From Gammaproteobacteria bacterium (GTDB taxonomy: Bacteria; Pseudomonadota; Gammaproteobacteria; Arenicellales; Poriferihabitantaceae): a DNA stretch of 54,068 bases. The stretch spans positions 1 through 54,068 of the forward strand of contig JAUILZ010000023.1 of NCBI GenBank assembly GCA_030432755.1, in the 5' to 3' direction. This document shows, piece after piece, positions 37,153 through 47,094 of this stretch. Position numbers and translations under genes: made by a program. The notes under the pieces were generated by a model. The model was not told the DNA's origin and did not search any database. It saw only the letters and a program-made list of their open reading frames with translations. Positions within the stretch are counted from its first letter, which is position 1; each line of letters starts with the position of its first letter.

Positions 37153-40029
37153 ATGCCCAGAGCCGACGACTTCACCCGCCGTCATATCGGTCCCGATCCC
37201 GCTGACATCGCCCACATGCTCGATGCCCTCGGCGTCGAGTCCATGGACGCGCTGATCGCGGAGACCATTCCCGCGTCCATCCGCAGCGACGCGCCATTCG
37301 AACTGCCCGAGGCGCTGGACGAGAACCGCCTCAACAAGCTGTCGCGCCAGGTGTCGGCGCTCAACACCGCGGCGATCTCGATGATCGGCATGGGCTACCA
37401 CGGCACCGTCACCCCGCCGGTGATCCGCCGCAACGTGATGGAGAACCCGGACTGGTATACCGCCTACACGCCGTACCAGCCCGAGGTCAGCCAGGCGCGG
37501 CTCGAGGTGCTGACCTGCTTCCAGCAGATGGTGGTGGATCTCACCGGCCTCGGCCTCGCCAATGCCTCGTTGCTGGACGAGGCCACTGCCGCCGCCGAGG
37601 CCATGATGATGGCGCGGCGGGTGAGTAAAAGCGACAGTAACCGCTTCCTCGTCGACGCCGACTGCCTGCCGCAGACCATCGCGGTGGTGGAGACCCGCGC
37701 CGCGCCCATGGGCATCGAGGTCGTGGTGGTTGACATCGACGACTTCGACGACGAAACCTGCTTTGCCGCGCTGCTGCAGTATCCCGGGTGTTCCGGCCGT
37801 ATACGCGACTTTCGCGGTGCGATCGAGAAGCTCAAGTCCAGCGGCAGCCTGGTAGTCATGGCCGCGGACATCCTCGCCCTCACCCAACTCGTCCCGCCGG
37901 GTGAACTGGGCGCGGACATCGCGGTGGGCAGCACCCAGCGCTTTGGCGTACCCATGGGGTTCGGTGGCCCCCACGCCGCCTATTTCGCCACCCACGAGGC
38001 GCATCGCCGCCAGGTGCCCGGGCGCCTGATCGGGGTGAGCGTGGACAGCGCCGGACGCACGGCCTACCGCATGGCGCTGCAGACCCGGGAGCAGCATATC
38101 CGCCGCGACAAGGCCAACAGCAATATCTGTACCTCCCAGGTGCTGCTCGCCATCATGGCCGCCCTGTACGCGATGTACCACGGGCCGGAGGGGCTCGACC
38201 GGATCGCGAAGTCGGTGAACCGGATCACCCGGGCGCTGGCCGAGGGCCTGCGCGAGATCGGATTCAAGATCGTCCACCAGGAATACTTCGACACCCTACT
38301 GGTGCACACACCTGGTCGCGCCGACTACTTCGTCGACAAGGCGGAGCAGGCGCGCTACAACCTGCGCCGCGTGGACGCCGATCACGTCGGCATCACGCTC
38401 GACGAGACCATCAACCGGGAAAAGGCCGAGGGCCTGGTGCACGTGTTCGCCGGCAGCACACCCGAACGGGTCAGCGGCGTCATCTTCGACCGCGATCTTC
38501 CGCAGTCGATCCCGGAAGCGCTGCGCCGGACGAGCGTCTACCTGGAGCACCCCCATTTCCACCGCTATCGGTCCGAGACCGAGTTCATGCGCTACCTGCG
38601 CAAGACCGCGGCCAAGGACGTAACCCTGGCGCGCTCGATGATCCCGCTCGGCTCCTGCACCATGAAGCTCAACGCCGCGAGCGAGATGGAGTCGATCTCC
38701 AACCCGCAGTACGCGCATATCCACCCGTTCGCGCCGGAGAAACATACCCGCGGCTACCAGCGCATCATCCGCGAACTGGAATCCATGCTGTGCGAGATCA
38801 CCGGCTTCAAGGCATTCTCCTTCCAGCCCAATGCCGGCTCCCAGGGAGAGTACGCCGGGCTGCTCTGCATCCGCGCGTACCACCATGCGCACGGCGAGAC
38901 CGGGCGCAACGTTTGCCTGATCCCCTCCTCCGCTCACGGCACCAATCCCGCGAGCGCGGTGATGGCGGGGATGAAGGTGGTGGTGGTGAAATGCGATCGC
39001 GACGGTAACATCGATCTCGACGACTTCCGCGCGCGGGCGAAGGAACACGCCGACGCCCTCGCCGCCACGATGGTGACCTACCCTTCCACCCACGGGGTGT
39101 TCGAGGAGTCCATCCGCGAGATCTGCGATATCGTCCACGAGCACGGCGGCCAGGTCTACATGGACGGCGCCAACATGAACGCCATGGTCGGCGTCTGCCG
39201 CCCGGCGGAAATCGGCGCCGACGTCATGCACCTCAACCTGCACAAGACCTTTGCCATCCCTCACGGCGGTGGCGGGCCGGGCATGGGACCCATCGGCGTG
39301 CGCGAACACCTGGTGCCGTTCCTGCCGGACCACCCGGTGGTGAGCTGCAACAACCACGGCTCCAGCCCCCTCGGCACGGTGTCCGCGGCGCCCTGGGGCT
39401 CGCCGCTGATCCTGCTGATCTCCTGGTCCTACATCCGGCTCCTCGGCACCTACGGGCTGTCGCGCTCCACCCGCGTGGCCATATTGAACGCCAACTACAT
39501 CGCCCACCGGCTGGACCCCCATTACCCGGTGGTGTACCGCGGCGCCAATGGTCGCGTCGCCCACGAATGCGTGGTGGACCTGGCGCCCCTCAAGGCCAGC
39601 AGCGGGGTCACCGTGGAGGACGTCGCCAAACGCCTCGTCGACTACGGCTTTCATGCTCCCACCATGTCCTGGCCGGTGCCGGACTCGCTCATGATCGAGC
39701 CCACGGAGAGCGAGTCGCTGGAGGAGATCGATCGCTTCTGCGAGGCGCTCATCCAGATCCGCAGGGAAATTCAGGAGATCGAAAACGGTAATGCGGAACG
39801 CGAGAACAACCTGCTGAAGAACGCGCCCCACAGCTATCACCTGCTGGTGGAGGACGACTGGCCGTTTCCCTACTCCCGCCAGAAGGCCTTCTTCCCCACC
39901 CGCGAGACGCGCGAAAACAAGTACTGGCCACCGGTGGGCCGGGTGGACAATGTCTACGGCGACCGCCACCTGGTCTGCACCTGCCCGCCACTGGCGGCCT
40001 ACGAGGACGATGCCGGGGAGGCGGCCTGA
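37153..40029 (+). CDS. gcvP: Glycine dehydrogenase (decarboxylating), P protein
   Basis: This 958-residue single-chain P protein decarboxylates glycine and loads the aminomethyl group onto GcvH. It carries both halves of the two-subunit form: an N-terminal half ([33 protein letters not shown]) and a C-terminal half with the PLP lysine in [20 protein letters not shown] (Lys698). The last segment contains [34 protein letters not shown]. Length equals E. coli GcvP (957). It ends one base before lipA. A frame of 784 codons on the other strand is a high-GC shadow. Confidence 0.98.
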   Translation: MPRADDFTRRHIGPDPADIAHMLDALGVESMDALIAETIPASIRSDAPFELPEALDENRLNKLSRQVSALNTAAISMIGMGYHGTVTPPVIRRNVMENPDWYTAYTPYQPEVSQARLEVLTCFQQMVVDLTGLGLANASLLDEATAAAEAMMMARRVSKSDSNRFLVDADCLPQTIAVVETRAAPMGIEVVVVDIDDFDDETCFAALLQYPGCSGRIRDFRGAIEKLKSSGSLVVMAADILALTQLVPPGELGADIAVGSTQRFGVPMGFGGPHAAYFATHEAHRRQVPGRLIGVSVDSAGRTAYRMALQTREQHIRRDKANSNICTSQVLLAIMAALYAMYHGPEGLDRIAKSVNRITRALAEGLREIGFKIVHQEYFDTLLVHTPGRADYFVDKAEQARYNLRRVDADHVGITLDETINREKAEGLVHVFAGSTPERVSGVIFDRDLPQSIPEALRRTSVYLEHPHFHRYRSETEFMRYLRKTAAKDVTLARSMIPLGSCTMKLNAASEMESISNPQYAHIHPFAPEKHTRGYQRIIRELESMLCEITGFKAFSFQPNAGSQGEYAGLLCIRAYHHAHGETGRNVCLIPSSAHGTNPASAVMAGMKVVVVKCDRDGNIDLDDFRARAKEHADALAATMVTYPSTHGVFEESIREICDIVHEHGGQVYMDGANMNAMVGVCRPAEIGADVMHLNLHKTFAIPHGGGGPGMGPIGVREHLVPFLPDHPVVSCNNHGSSPLGTVSAAPWGSPLILLISWSYIRLLGTYGLSRSTRVAILNANYIAHRLDPHYPVVYRGANGRVAHECVVDLAPLKASSGVTVEDVAKRLVDYGFHAPTMSWPVPDSLMIEPTESESLEEIDRFCEALIQIRREIQEIENGNAERENNLLKNAPHSYHLLVEDDWPFPYSRQKAFFPTRETRENKYWPPVGRVDNVYGDRHLVCTCPPLAAYEDDAGEAA

Positions 40030-40030
40030 G

Positions 40031-41044
40031 ATGAGCGAACGCGATGGCAGCCTGCCGCCGGCCGATACCCCTGCCGCGCGACCTGCGCCGCGACCGGTAG
40101 TGCGCGGTGAAAAACTCCGCGGCGCGGAGAAGACGGCGCGCATACCGGTCAAGGTGGAGGTCAAGCCGCGCGAGGAACGCCTGCCCAAGCCACGCTGGAT
40201 CCGCGCCAGCTTTCCCGGCACGAAGGCCGTCACCGATCTGAAGAAGATCCTTCGTTCCCAGGGGTTGCATACGGTTTGCGAGGAAGCCGCCTGCCCCAAT
40301 CTCGGCGAATGTTTCGGCGGCGGCACCGCCACCTTCATGATCATGGGCGACATCTGCACCCGTCGCTGTCCGTTTTGTGACGTCGGCCATGGCCGTCCCA
40401 ACCCGCTCAATCCCGACGAACCGGGGAAACTGGCGGAAACCATTGCACTCATGCGGCTCAAGTATGTCGTCATCACCTCCGTGGATCGCGACGACCTGCG
40501 CGATGGTGGTGCGGCGCATTTCCGCGCCTGCATCAGCGCGGTGCGTGAACAATGCCCGACGACGAAGGTCGAGATCCTCACGCCGGACTTTCGCGGCCGC
40601 ATGGACGTGGCGGTGGACATCATCGCCGAGGCACCGCCTGACGTGTTCAATCACAACCTGGAAACCGTGCCACGGCTCTACCGCCAGGCGCGCCCGGGCT
40701 CGGACTATCACTACTCGCTGGAGTTGCTGCGTCGCGCGCGCGCGATCGGCAACGACATGCCCACCAAGTCCGGCCTGATGCTGGGCCTGGGTGAAACCCG
40801 CGAGGAAGTGCTCGAAGTCATGCGGGACCTGCGCGAGCACGGTGTATCGATGCTGACCCTGGGCCAGTACCTCCAGCCCAGCGCCCACCATCTCAACGTC
40901 GAGCGTTACTGGACGCCGGAGGAATTCGACGAGCTGCGCGTACGCGGAGAGGAAATGGGATTCGACAACGTGGCGTCGGCGCCCATGGTGCGCTCCTCCT
41001 ACCACGCCGACCTGCAGGCGGGACACGGCGACCCCGGAACATAG
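40031..41044 (+). CDS. lipA: Lipoyl synthase
   Basis: This 337-residue radical-SAM enzyme inserts two sulfurs into octanoyl groups bound to GcvH and the 2-oxoacid dehydrogenase E2 proteins. The auxiliary cluster is held by C83, C88 and C94 ([12 protein letters not shown]). The radical-SAM cluster is held by C109, C113 and C116 (CTRRCPFC). The C-terminal [12 protein letters not shown] supplies the conserved RSSYHA serine ligand. The first 50 residues are a loose Pro/Ala/Arg-rich extension. The ATG follows the gcvP stop by one base, so translation is probably coupled. lipB, the usual partner, is not in the window. Confidence 0.97.
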   Translation: MSERDGSLPPADTPAARPAPRPVVRGEKLRGAEKTARIPVKVEVKPREERLPKPRWIRASFPGTKAVTDLKKILRSQGLHTVCEEAACPNLGECFGGGTATFMIMGDICTRRCPFCDVGHGRPNPLNPDEPGKLAETIALMRLKYVVITSVDRDDLRDGGAAHFRACISAVREQCPTTKVEILTPDFRGRMDVAVDIIAEAPPDVFNHNLETVPRLYRQARPGSDYHYSLELLRRARAIGNDMPTKSGLMLGLGETREEVLEVMRDLREHGVSMLTLGQYLQPSAHHLNVERYWTPEEFDELRVRGEEMGFDNVASAPMVRSSYHADLQAGHGDPGT

Positions 41045-41088
41045 ACGCGACAGGAGCGCGCTATAATGAGCCGGACGGGGAACGCAGC

Positions 41089-42261
41089 ATGCAATCGAAA
41101 CCCTACCGGCATAACCCGAAAACGCTGCGCGCCATCACGGCCTGCAGCATCCTGCTGACCGGACTACTGGTCTCCCGGCAGGACTGGTTTGGAGACGACG
41201 AATCCGCGGATGACGCCGCGCCGATAGTGATCGTCTTTCCCCGCCCCGCGCAGGAAGCCGCGGTGAATCCAGAGGACGCGGCAACAGCAGCAACCGATGT
41301 GGAAGGATCCCGCAGTTCCGCGGATGCAGGCAACGTCCTTGCGGACCTTGTCGCCGCGGGAGAATTCCGCCGCGCGAGCGCCATCCTGATGAAGCGCGCC
41401 GCAGCCGCGGCAACCGCCAACGATCACCGGGCGCTGGGCGCGAACCTTTTGCAACTCGGACGTATCGCCGTCGCCGAGCAGGATCTCGACTCCGCCGAAG
41501 TCTTTCTCCTCGAGGCGCTGGACCTCGCCCGGGAACACGGTGACGAACGCGCGATGGCCCATGTCAATCACGAACTCGGCCGCACGCATCTTCGCGCGCG
41601 CCAGCTCGCGCGCAAGGCGGGCCAGGCATACGATACGCTACTGGTGGCGCGCAATGAACTCGATCGCGGAGACTACGCGTCATCGGGGGAAAAGCTGTCA
41701 CGGGTGATCGAGGAGAACCTCGCCATTCGCCGCTACGGCGCCGCGGCCAGCGCCTATGAAAGCCTGGCGTCGCTGTACCGGGCGCTGCACGATGGCTACC
41801 TCGCCGAGCTGGCGCTGGTGGAGGCGGCCAGGCTCTACGCCAGCGCCGGCTCCGACCAGCGCGCCGGCCTGGTGCTGCGCGAACTCCAGCGCAGCGGCAT
41901 CGATGAAGGTGGTATTCATCGGCTGTCGAGTGAACTGTCTTCTCTCTCGGCACGGTTTCGCAACGACGTTGCGTTGATGGAACGCGCGCGGGATTACCAG
42001 CGTCTCTACCGTCATTATCTCGCCGCGGGCGACAACGAACGCGCCTGGCAGTTGCGCCTGCTTTCGAGCCAGTCGCTTGCGCGTACCAATCGGCGCACGC
42101 TCTATCATCGTCACGCCGACGTACTGGCGGTGCTGTACGATTCCAATCGCGCGATGGAACTGGCGCGCAACTACTTCGGCCAGGCTTCCAGCCAGTTCGA
42201 CAACCAGGGACTGACCGATCTCGCGAACCGTTCGCGTGCATTGACGGCAACGGTTTACTGA
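41089..42261 (+). CDS. Membrane-anchored tetratricopeptide-repeat protein
   Basis: This 390-residue protein has one hydrophobic anchor at about residues 14-28 (AITACSILLTGLLVS). A low-complexity Asp/Ala linker to about 85 follows, then helical repeats of TPR type. Examples are ALGANLLQLGRIAVAEQDLDSAEVFLLEALDLAREHGD and AASAYESLASLYRALHDGYLAELALVEAARLYASAG. The domain is probably periplasmic. There is no enzyme motif and I do not recognise the protein beyond the TPR fold. A TATAAT box at 41062-41067, with a poor -35, may start it separately from lipA. A large inverted repeat follows its stop codon. Confidence 0.8.
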   Translation: MQSKPYRHNPKTLRAITACSILLTGLLVSRQDWFGDDESADDAAPIVIVFPRPAQEAAVNPEDAATAATDVEGSRSSADAGNVLADLVAAGEFRRASAILMKRAAAAATANDHRALGANLLQLGRIAVAEQDLDSAEVFLLEALDLAREHGDERAMAHVNHELGRTHLRARQLARKAGQAYDTLLVARNELDRGDYASSGEKLSRVIEENLAIRRYGAAASAYESLASLYRALHDGYLAELALVEAARLYASAGSDQRAGLVLRELQRSGIDEGGIHRLSSELSSLSARFRNDVALMERARDYQRLYRHYLAAGDNERAWQLRLLSSQSLARTNRRTLYHRHADVLAVLYDSNRAMELARNYFGQASSQFDNQGLTDLANRSRALTATVY

Positions 42262-42266
42262 CGCTG

Positions 42267-42344
42267 GCATCGTGTCATGCACCGTTTCGGCACGCCATGC
42301 GGCATTGCAGCATGACACGGTGCAACTGCTGTCCGAAATGGTGC
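42267..42344 (+). repeat. Two crossing inverted repeats between the TPR gene and aapJ
   Basis: GCATCGTGTCATGC (42267-42280) pairs with GCATGACACGGTGC (42310-42323) at 13 of 14 positions. GCACCGTTTCGG (42279-42290) pairs with CCGAAATGGTGC (42333-42344) at 11 of 12. The pairs cross, so the two stems cannot form as simple nested hairpins: they are either alternatives or a pseudoknot. No T run follows. It could end the TPR transcript, be a protein-binding dyad, or be a switch ahead of aapJ. Confidence 0.55.
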
Positions 42345-42403
42345 GAACCCCGCGCTAAATCCCTGTTACGCTGGAGAAAAATCGTGACCGGGCTGTCTTC
42401 TAT

Positions 42404-42431
42404 TTGCCACGCCCGGGTTTCGGGCTATACT
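42404..42431 (+). promoter_or_regulatory. Promoter candidate for aapJQMP
   Basis: TTGCCA (42404-42409) and TATACT (42426-42431) are 16 bases apart. Transcription would begin near 42438, giving a leader of about 95 bases before the aapJ ATG. The crossing inverted repeats end 60 bases upstream. Confidence 0.6.
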
Positions 42432-42532
42432 TGCTCCACCATCATTCGATTGCCGGCGACTTTTCAAGGGAAACATCAGATTCTCCATGTTGCCGGCGGT
42501 TTCTTCATAACGTAATAGAACCAGAGGTAAAG

Positions 42533-43552
42533 ATGAGAACAACTTCCATGGCGGCAATTGCTGCCGCAGTTTCAATGACCGCAATGACCGCGCAGGCGGC
42601 AACACTCGACGACGTGAAGGCGCGCGGTGAGCTGAACTGCGTCGTGACCACCGGCGTCGCCGGCTTCGCCGCGCCGGATGAAAACGGACGCTGGGAAGGC
42701 TTCGACGTGGATTTCTGCCGCGCCGTGGCCGCAGCCGTACTGGGCGATGCGGAAAAGGTGAAGTTCATCCCCACGACCGGCAAGACCCGTTTCACGGTGC
42801 TCAACTCCGGCGAGGGCGACATCCTGTTCCGCAACACCACGGAAACCCTGAGCCGCGACGCGGACCTCAAGCTGACCTTCCTGCCTGTCAACTACTATGA
42901 CGGCCAGGGCTTCCTGATCCGCAAGGAACTGGGCGTGAACTCCGCGAAGGAACTGGATGGCGCGTCCATCTGCATCCAGACCGGCACCACCACCGAGCTG
43001 AACCTGGCCGACTTCTTCCGCGTGAACAACATCTCCTATGAGCCGGTGGCCATCGAGACCAACGAGGAAGGCATCGCCAACTACAGCGCCAACCGCTGCG
43101 ACGTGTACACCACGGATGCTTCCGGCCTGGCCTCCACCCGTGCTGCGCTGGAGGATCCGTCCGCGCACATCATCCTGCCGGAGATCATCTCCAAGGAGCC
43201 GCTCGCCGGCGCCGTGCGCCAGGGTGACGAGCAGTGGGCCGACATCGGCAAGTGGGTGGTCAATGCTCTCATCGCCGCCGAGGAAGCGGGCGTGACCCAG
43301 GCCAACGTGGCTGAACTGGCCGCTGCCGCCGGTGACAACCCGGACATCAACCGCCTCCTCGGAACCGAGGGCAACATGGGCGAAATGCTGGGTCTCGACG
43401 CCCAGTGGGCCGTGCGCGCCATCTCCGCGGTGGGCAACTACGGCGAGTCCTTCAATCGCCACATCGGTCCCGATACACCCATCGGTCTCGAGCGCGGTCT
43501 GAACGCGCAGTGGAAGGACGGCGGCATCCTCTATGCCGCGCCGATTCGCTAA
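42533..43552 (+). CDS. aapJ: General L-amino-acid ABC transporter, substrate-binding protein
   Basis: This 339-residue periplasmic binding protein belongs to the AapJ/BztA type. The signal peptide MRTTSMAAIAAAVSMTAMTAQA is cut before ATLDDVK. The SBP_bac_3 fold shows LNCVVTTGVAGFAAPDENGRWEGFDVDFCRAVAAAVLGD, GDILFRNTTETLSRD and ICIQTGTTTELNLADFF; the subfamily end is WAVRAISAVGNYGESFNRHIG. It should bind a broad set of polar amino acids such as glutamate and aspartate. AGAGG lies before the ATG. It is first in the aap operon and is followed by a terminator that probably makes it more abundant than the permease. Confidence 0.95.
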   Translation: MRTTSMAAIAAAVSMTAMTAQAATLDDVKARGELNCVVTTGVAGFAAPDENGRWEGFDVDFCRAVAAAVLGDAEKVKFIPTTGKTRFTVLNSGEGDILFRNTTETLSRDADLKLTFLPVNYYDGQGFLIRKELGVNSAKELDGASICIQTGTTTELNLADFFRVNNISYEPVAIETNEEGIANYSANRCDVYTTDASGLASTRAALEDPSAHIILPEIISKEPLAGAVRQGDEQWADIGKWVVNALIAAEEAGVTQANVAELAAAAGDNPDINRLLGTEGNMGEMLGLDAQWAVRAISAVGNYGESFNRHIGPDTPIGLERGLNAQWKDGGILYAAPIR

Positions 43553-43569
43553 CGGCGATACGGTAACGG

Positions 43570-43600
43570 GTTGGGGCGCTACGGCGCCCCAACTCTTTTC
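43570..43600 (+). terminator. Intrinsic terminator between aapJ and aapQ
   Basis: GTTGGGGCGC (43570-43579) pairs perfectly with GCGCCCCAAC (43584-43593) around a TACG tetraloop, followed by TCTTTTC. It lies 17 bases after the aapJ stop in a 247-base gap whose remainder holds only a 12-bp palindrome TTCCGCGCGGAA (43723-43734). Partial termination here would favour the binding protein over the membrane subunits. Confidence 0.8.
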
Positions 43601-43799
43601 TACCCTCATTTCAGCTCCGGACCAGGCCGCTGGATACCCATGGACTGCCCCGGTGGCGGTGCAACATGCAGGACGCCACTGAGCCGCGTTCCCCCGGTAT
43701 CCCCCGCCCCGCCAGGTTTTTCTTCCGCGCGGAATCCGGCAAACCACAATTACAAGAGCTCAGACGGCAACGGCAAACATCCGTCAGCGAGGTAAATCC

Positions 43800-44996
43800 A
43801 TGAACGAAGTGGCCATTGCCCAGCCACCCCAGCGGAACCTTGTATCCCGCCTGTGGAACGACAAGGAAACCCGCAGCGTCATCATCCAGGTCATCGCATT
43901 CGCAGCGATATTCGCGTTCTTCTTCGCCATGGTGCGAAACGCGATCATCAACCTGGAAGCCATCGGCAAAGACCTCAGCCTGGGTTTTCTGTGGCAGCCG
44001 GCAAGCTATGACATCAGCCAGTCGCTGATCGATTACAACTCCCGCGACACCCATTTTCGGGCAATGATCGTGGGCATCCTGAACACCCTGCTGGTGGCGG
44101 TGTGCGGCATCATCCTGTCCACCATCGTCGGTTTCCTGCTCGGCGTATTCCGGCTGTCGAAGAACTTTCTCATCAATCGCCTGGCCTACGTCTACATCGA
44201 GTACGTGCGCAACGTACCCGTACTGCTGCATATCCTGCTGGTGCACGGCCTGATCGTGCATTCGTTGCCGCTGCCGAAGAACGCGGTGAACGTATCGGAT
44301 ACCGCGTTCCTCACCAATCGCGGCTTCTTCATGCCGAAACCCTCCATGGAACCGCTGTTCTGGGGGGTGATCATCCTGTTCATGCTCGGCATTGCCTTCA
44401 CCTTCTGGTTCCGCAAGTATGCCAAGCAGGTGCAGGACGCCACCGGAAAGCACTACCCGGTGTTCTGGATATGCCTCGGAGCCATCGTCGGCGTGCCGTT
44501 ACTGGCCTTCCTCGTGCTCGGCATGCCACTGACCTGGGATATCCCGGAACTCAGCGGCTTCAACTTCAAGGGCGGAATGGTGATCCGGCCCGAATTCATC
44601 GCCCTGTGGCTGGCATTGTCGCTTTACACGGCCGCCTTCATCGGCGAGATCGTGCGCGCGGGCATCACCGCGGTGAACTGGGGACAGTCCGAAGCTTCCT
44701 ACGCACTTGGCCTCTCCCGCAGCCGCACCCTGAGCCTGGTAGTGATCCCGCAGGCGATGCGCATCATCGTGCCGCCGCTTACCAGCCAGTATCTCAACAT
44801 CACCAAGAATTCCTCTCTCGCCATCGCCATCGGCTACATGGACATCGTCGCCACCATTGGCGGCATCTCGCTGAACCAGACGGGCCGGGAGATGGAATGC
44901 ATGACCATCGTGCTCCTGTTGTACCTCACGTTCTCGCTGCTGATCTCGGCATTCATGAACTGGTACAACAAGCGTATCAAGCTGGTGGAAAGGTAG
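43800..44996 (+). CDS. aapQ: General L-amino-acid ABC transporter permease AapQ
   Basis: This 398-residue inner-membrane permease of the HisMQ type has about eight hydrophobic segments. The conserved HisM start region is GILNTLLVAVCGIILSTIVGFLLGVFRLS. The EAA-like loop contacting the ATPase is GEIVRAGITAVNWGQSEASYALGLSRS (near residue 285). The N-terminal RLWNDKETRSVIIQV is typical of AapQ. AGGT-type ribosome site (GAGGT) before the ATG. It ends nine bases before the aapM ATG. It needs AapP to work, and AapP is broken here. Confidence 0.94.
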   Translation: MNEVAIAQPPQRNLVSRLWNDKETRSVIIQVIAFAAIFAFFFAMVRNAIINLEAIGKDLSLGFLWQPASYDISQSLIDYNSRDTHFRAMIVGILNTLLVAVCGIILSTIVGFLLGVFRLSKNFLINRLAYVYIEYVRNVPVLLHILLVHGLIVHSLPLPKNAVNVSDTAFLTNRGFFMPKPSMEPLFWGVIILFMLGIAFTFWFRKYAKQVQDATGKHYPVFWICLGAIVGVPLLAFLVLGMPLTWDIPELSGFNFKGGMVIRPEFIALWLALSLYTAAFIGEIVRAGITAVNWGQSEASYALGLSRSRTLSLVVIPQAMRIIVPPLTSQYLNITKNSSLAIAIGYMDIVATIGGISLNQTGREMECMTIVLLLYLTFSLLISAFMNWYNKRIKLVER

Positions 44997-45005
44997 GAGG
45001 TGGCC

Positions 45006-46133
45006 ATGAACGAGACGACACAACAATACAAGCCGGGCGAACATCCTGACCTGCCGCCGCCGAGGAACCTGGTGGGTCCGGTCGCCTGGGTGCGCGACCA
45101 CCTGCTGTCTTCGCCGACGAACATCGTACTCACCTTCCTGTGTGTGTGGTTCCTGATCAAGGTGATTCCGCCAGTACTCGACTGGGCTTTTCTGGACGCG
45201 GTGTTTACAGGCGAGGACCGCAACGCCTGTCGCGCACAGGGGGACGGCGCCTGCTGGGCGTTTATCAGCGAACGCTTCAAGCTGTTCACTTACGGCTTCT
45301 ACCCGGAGTCGGAGCACTGGCGGGTAAACCTGGCCTTCATCCTGCTGATCGCGGCGCTGGTGCCGATCCTTTATGACAAGACGCCGTTCCGCAAGTACGG
45401 GCTGTACTTCTCCGCGGCGTACCCATTTATTGCCGGCTACCTGCTGCTGGGCGGAGACTTCCTGTTCCTCAGCCTGACCCCTGTGCCAACCACGCAGTTC
45501 GGCGGCTTCATGCTCACATTGGTGGTGGGCATCACGGGTATTGCATTCTCCCTGCCCATCGGCATCCTGCTCGCGCTCGGCCGACAATCGAAGCTGCCCA
45601 TCATCAAGGTGTTCTGCGTCGCGTTCATCGAGTTCATACGCGGCGTCCCTCTGATCACGCTGCTGTTCGTGGCATCCACGATGCTGAGCTACTTCCTGCC
45701 GCCGGGGAGCAACTTCGACCTGCTGCTGCGGGTGTTGATCATGGTCACGCTGTTCGCCTCCGGCTACATGGCGGAGGTCATCCGCGGTGGCCTGCAGGCG
45801 ATCCCCAAGGGCCAGACCGAGGCGGCGGACGCCATGGGGCTCAAGTACTGGCAGTCGATGCGCCTGATCGTACTGCCCCAGGCGCTGAAGATCTCGATTC
45901 CCGGCATCGTCAACACGTTCATCGGCCTCTACAAGGACACCACGCTGGTGATCATCATCGGCCTGCTCGACCCCCTTGGGATCGGCCGCGCTTCGCTGTC
46001 AGATACAAAGTGGACCGGGCTGTCCAACGAGGTCTACCTCTTCGTCGCGATCTTCTTCTTTCTTTCCTGCTTCTTCATGTCACGTTACTCGCTGTACCTG
46101 GAGAAGAAACTCGAAACCGGACACAAACGGTAA
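45006..46133 (+). CDS. aapM: General L-amino-acid ABC transporter permease AapM
   Basis: This 375-residue permease is the partner of AapQ. It has an N-terminal helix (NIVLTFLCVWFLIKVIPPVL), a small loop with two Cys residues (RNACRAQGDGACWAFI), then the HisM domain with the EAA-like loop AEVIRGGLQAIPKGQTEAADAMGLKYWQSM near residue 255. The C-terminal FFLSCFFMSRYSLYLEKKLE fits the family. I chose the ATG at 45006 because AGGAGG (44995-45000) lies five bases before it; an in-frame GTG at 45000 would lie inside that site. It is followed 12 bases later by the broken aapP. Confidence 0.94.
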   Translation: MNETTQQYKPGEHPDLPPPRNLVGPVAWVRDHLLSSPTNIVLTFLCVWFLIKVIPPVLDWAFLDAVFTGEDRNACRAQGDGACWAFISERFKLFTYGFYPESEHWRVNLAFILLIAALVPILYDKTPFRKYGLYFSAAYPFIAGYLLLGGDFLFLSLTPVPTTQFGGFMLTLVVGITGIAFSLPIGILLALGRQSKLPIIKVFCVAFIEFIRGVPLITLLFVASTMLSYFLPPGSNFDLLLRVLIMVTLFASGYMAEVIRGGLQAIPKGQTEAADAMGLKYWQSMRLIVLPQALKISIPGIVNTFIGLYKDTTLVIIIGLLDPLGIGRASLSDTKWTGLSNEVYLFVAIFFFLSCFFMSRYSLYLEKKLETGHKR

Positions 46134-46145
46134 ACAGGCACAACC

Positions 46146-46839
46146 ATGACGACACATTCACCCGTAGAAAGCGCAACCAGCGCGGAAGTCGCCATCACCA
46201 TCCAGAACATGCACAAGTGGTACGGCCAGTTCCACGTGCTGAAGAACGTCAACCTGCCTGGAGGAGCACCAGGAGGGGAATATCATCGTCGACGGGGTGG
46301 AACTCACCAACGACCTCAAGAACATTGAGGCCATCCGCCGCGAGGTCGGCATGGTGTTCCAGCACTTCAACCTGTTTCCCCACCTGACGGTGCTGGAGAA
46401 CTGCGTACTCGCGCCGATCTGGGTGCGCAAGATTCCGCGCAAGGAGGCCGAGGCCACCGCGATGAAGTACCTGGAGCGGGTCAAGATCCCGGAACAGGCG
46501 AAGAAGTTTCCCGGCCAGTTATCGGGCGGACAGCAGCAGCGCGTGGCCATCGCCCGGAGTCTGTGCATGAATCCCCGGATCATGCTGTTCGACGAACCCA
46601 CCTCGGCCCTCGACCCGGAGATGATCAAGGAAGTTCTGGACGTCATGATCGAACTCGCCCGCGAAGGCATGACCATGCTCTGCGTGACCCACGAGATGGG
46701 CTTCGCCAAGACCGTGGCCGACCGCGTGATCTTCATGGACGGCGGCGAGATCATCGAGGAGAACGTACCGGCGGAATTTTTCGAGCACCCGCGCCATGAA
46801 CGCACGAAGCTGTTCCTGAGCCAGATTCTCAACCACTGA
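46146..46839 (+). pseudogene. aapP: AapP-type ABC ATPase, broken by internal deletion with frameshift
   Basis: The N-terminal part (46146-46256) reads normally to [15 protein letters not shown]. The C-terminal part starts again in another frame at 46258 with [13 protein letters not shown] and runs intact to LFLSQILNH. It includes the Q-loop ([10 protein letters not shown]), signature [15 protein letters not shown], Walker B IMLFDEP and the switch His in CVTHEMGF. What intact homologues carry between these parts, including the Walker A GPSGSGKST, is missing. By comparison with the family as I know it, about 80 bases are lost, leaving a tandem CCTGCCTG at the junction. Without a P-loop the product cannot hydrolyse ATP. 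It could be true gene loss or an assembly error. Confidence 0.88.
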
Positions 46840-47064
46840 GGGTCTGGCTGCGCCGGAACTTTGGAGCACTGCGCACAGCCCCGGCCCAGTGTGGGACCGG
46901 ACTCGGCCTGGTGGCTCCACATCGGCCAGGGCAGTCTCTGCGAAGAATCCTGGGGCAAGAGACGCTATTGCAATGACCTCCGCGCGGGCATGATGGAAGC
47001 TGTCACAAACTGGCGCACGCTTCGCATTGAGCGCCGCGCATCGCTTGCGAAGTAGCGTCTTCCG

Positions 47065-47094
47065 TTCGGGCCCGGGGTCTTGCCCGGGTCCGAA
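47065..47094. other. Strong hairpin between two converging broken genes
   Basis: TTCGGGCCCGGG (47065-47076) pairs with CCCGGGTCCGAA (47083-47094), with one G-T, around a six-base loop. It lies in the 273-base gap between aapP and the outer-membrane gene, which converge here. There is no T run on either side, so a classic intrinsic terminator is not supported, but it may stop or stabilise both transcripts. The rest of the gap (46840-47064) shows no gene I can recognise. Confidence 0.5.

Noticed and set aside
38296..40650. A 784-codon open frame on the minus strand opposite gcvP and lipA
   Set aside because: It lies fully over well-conserved gcvP/lipA sequence, has His/Arg/Gly-rich composition without any domain, and is explained by GC-rich third positions.
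46297..46839. A separate 180-residue ABC protein starting at GTG 46297
   Set aside because: It is the C-terminal part of aapP: the matching sequence continues upstream of that GTG to the frameshift point, so it is a fragment and not a gene.
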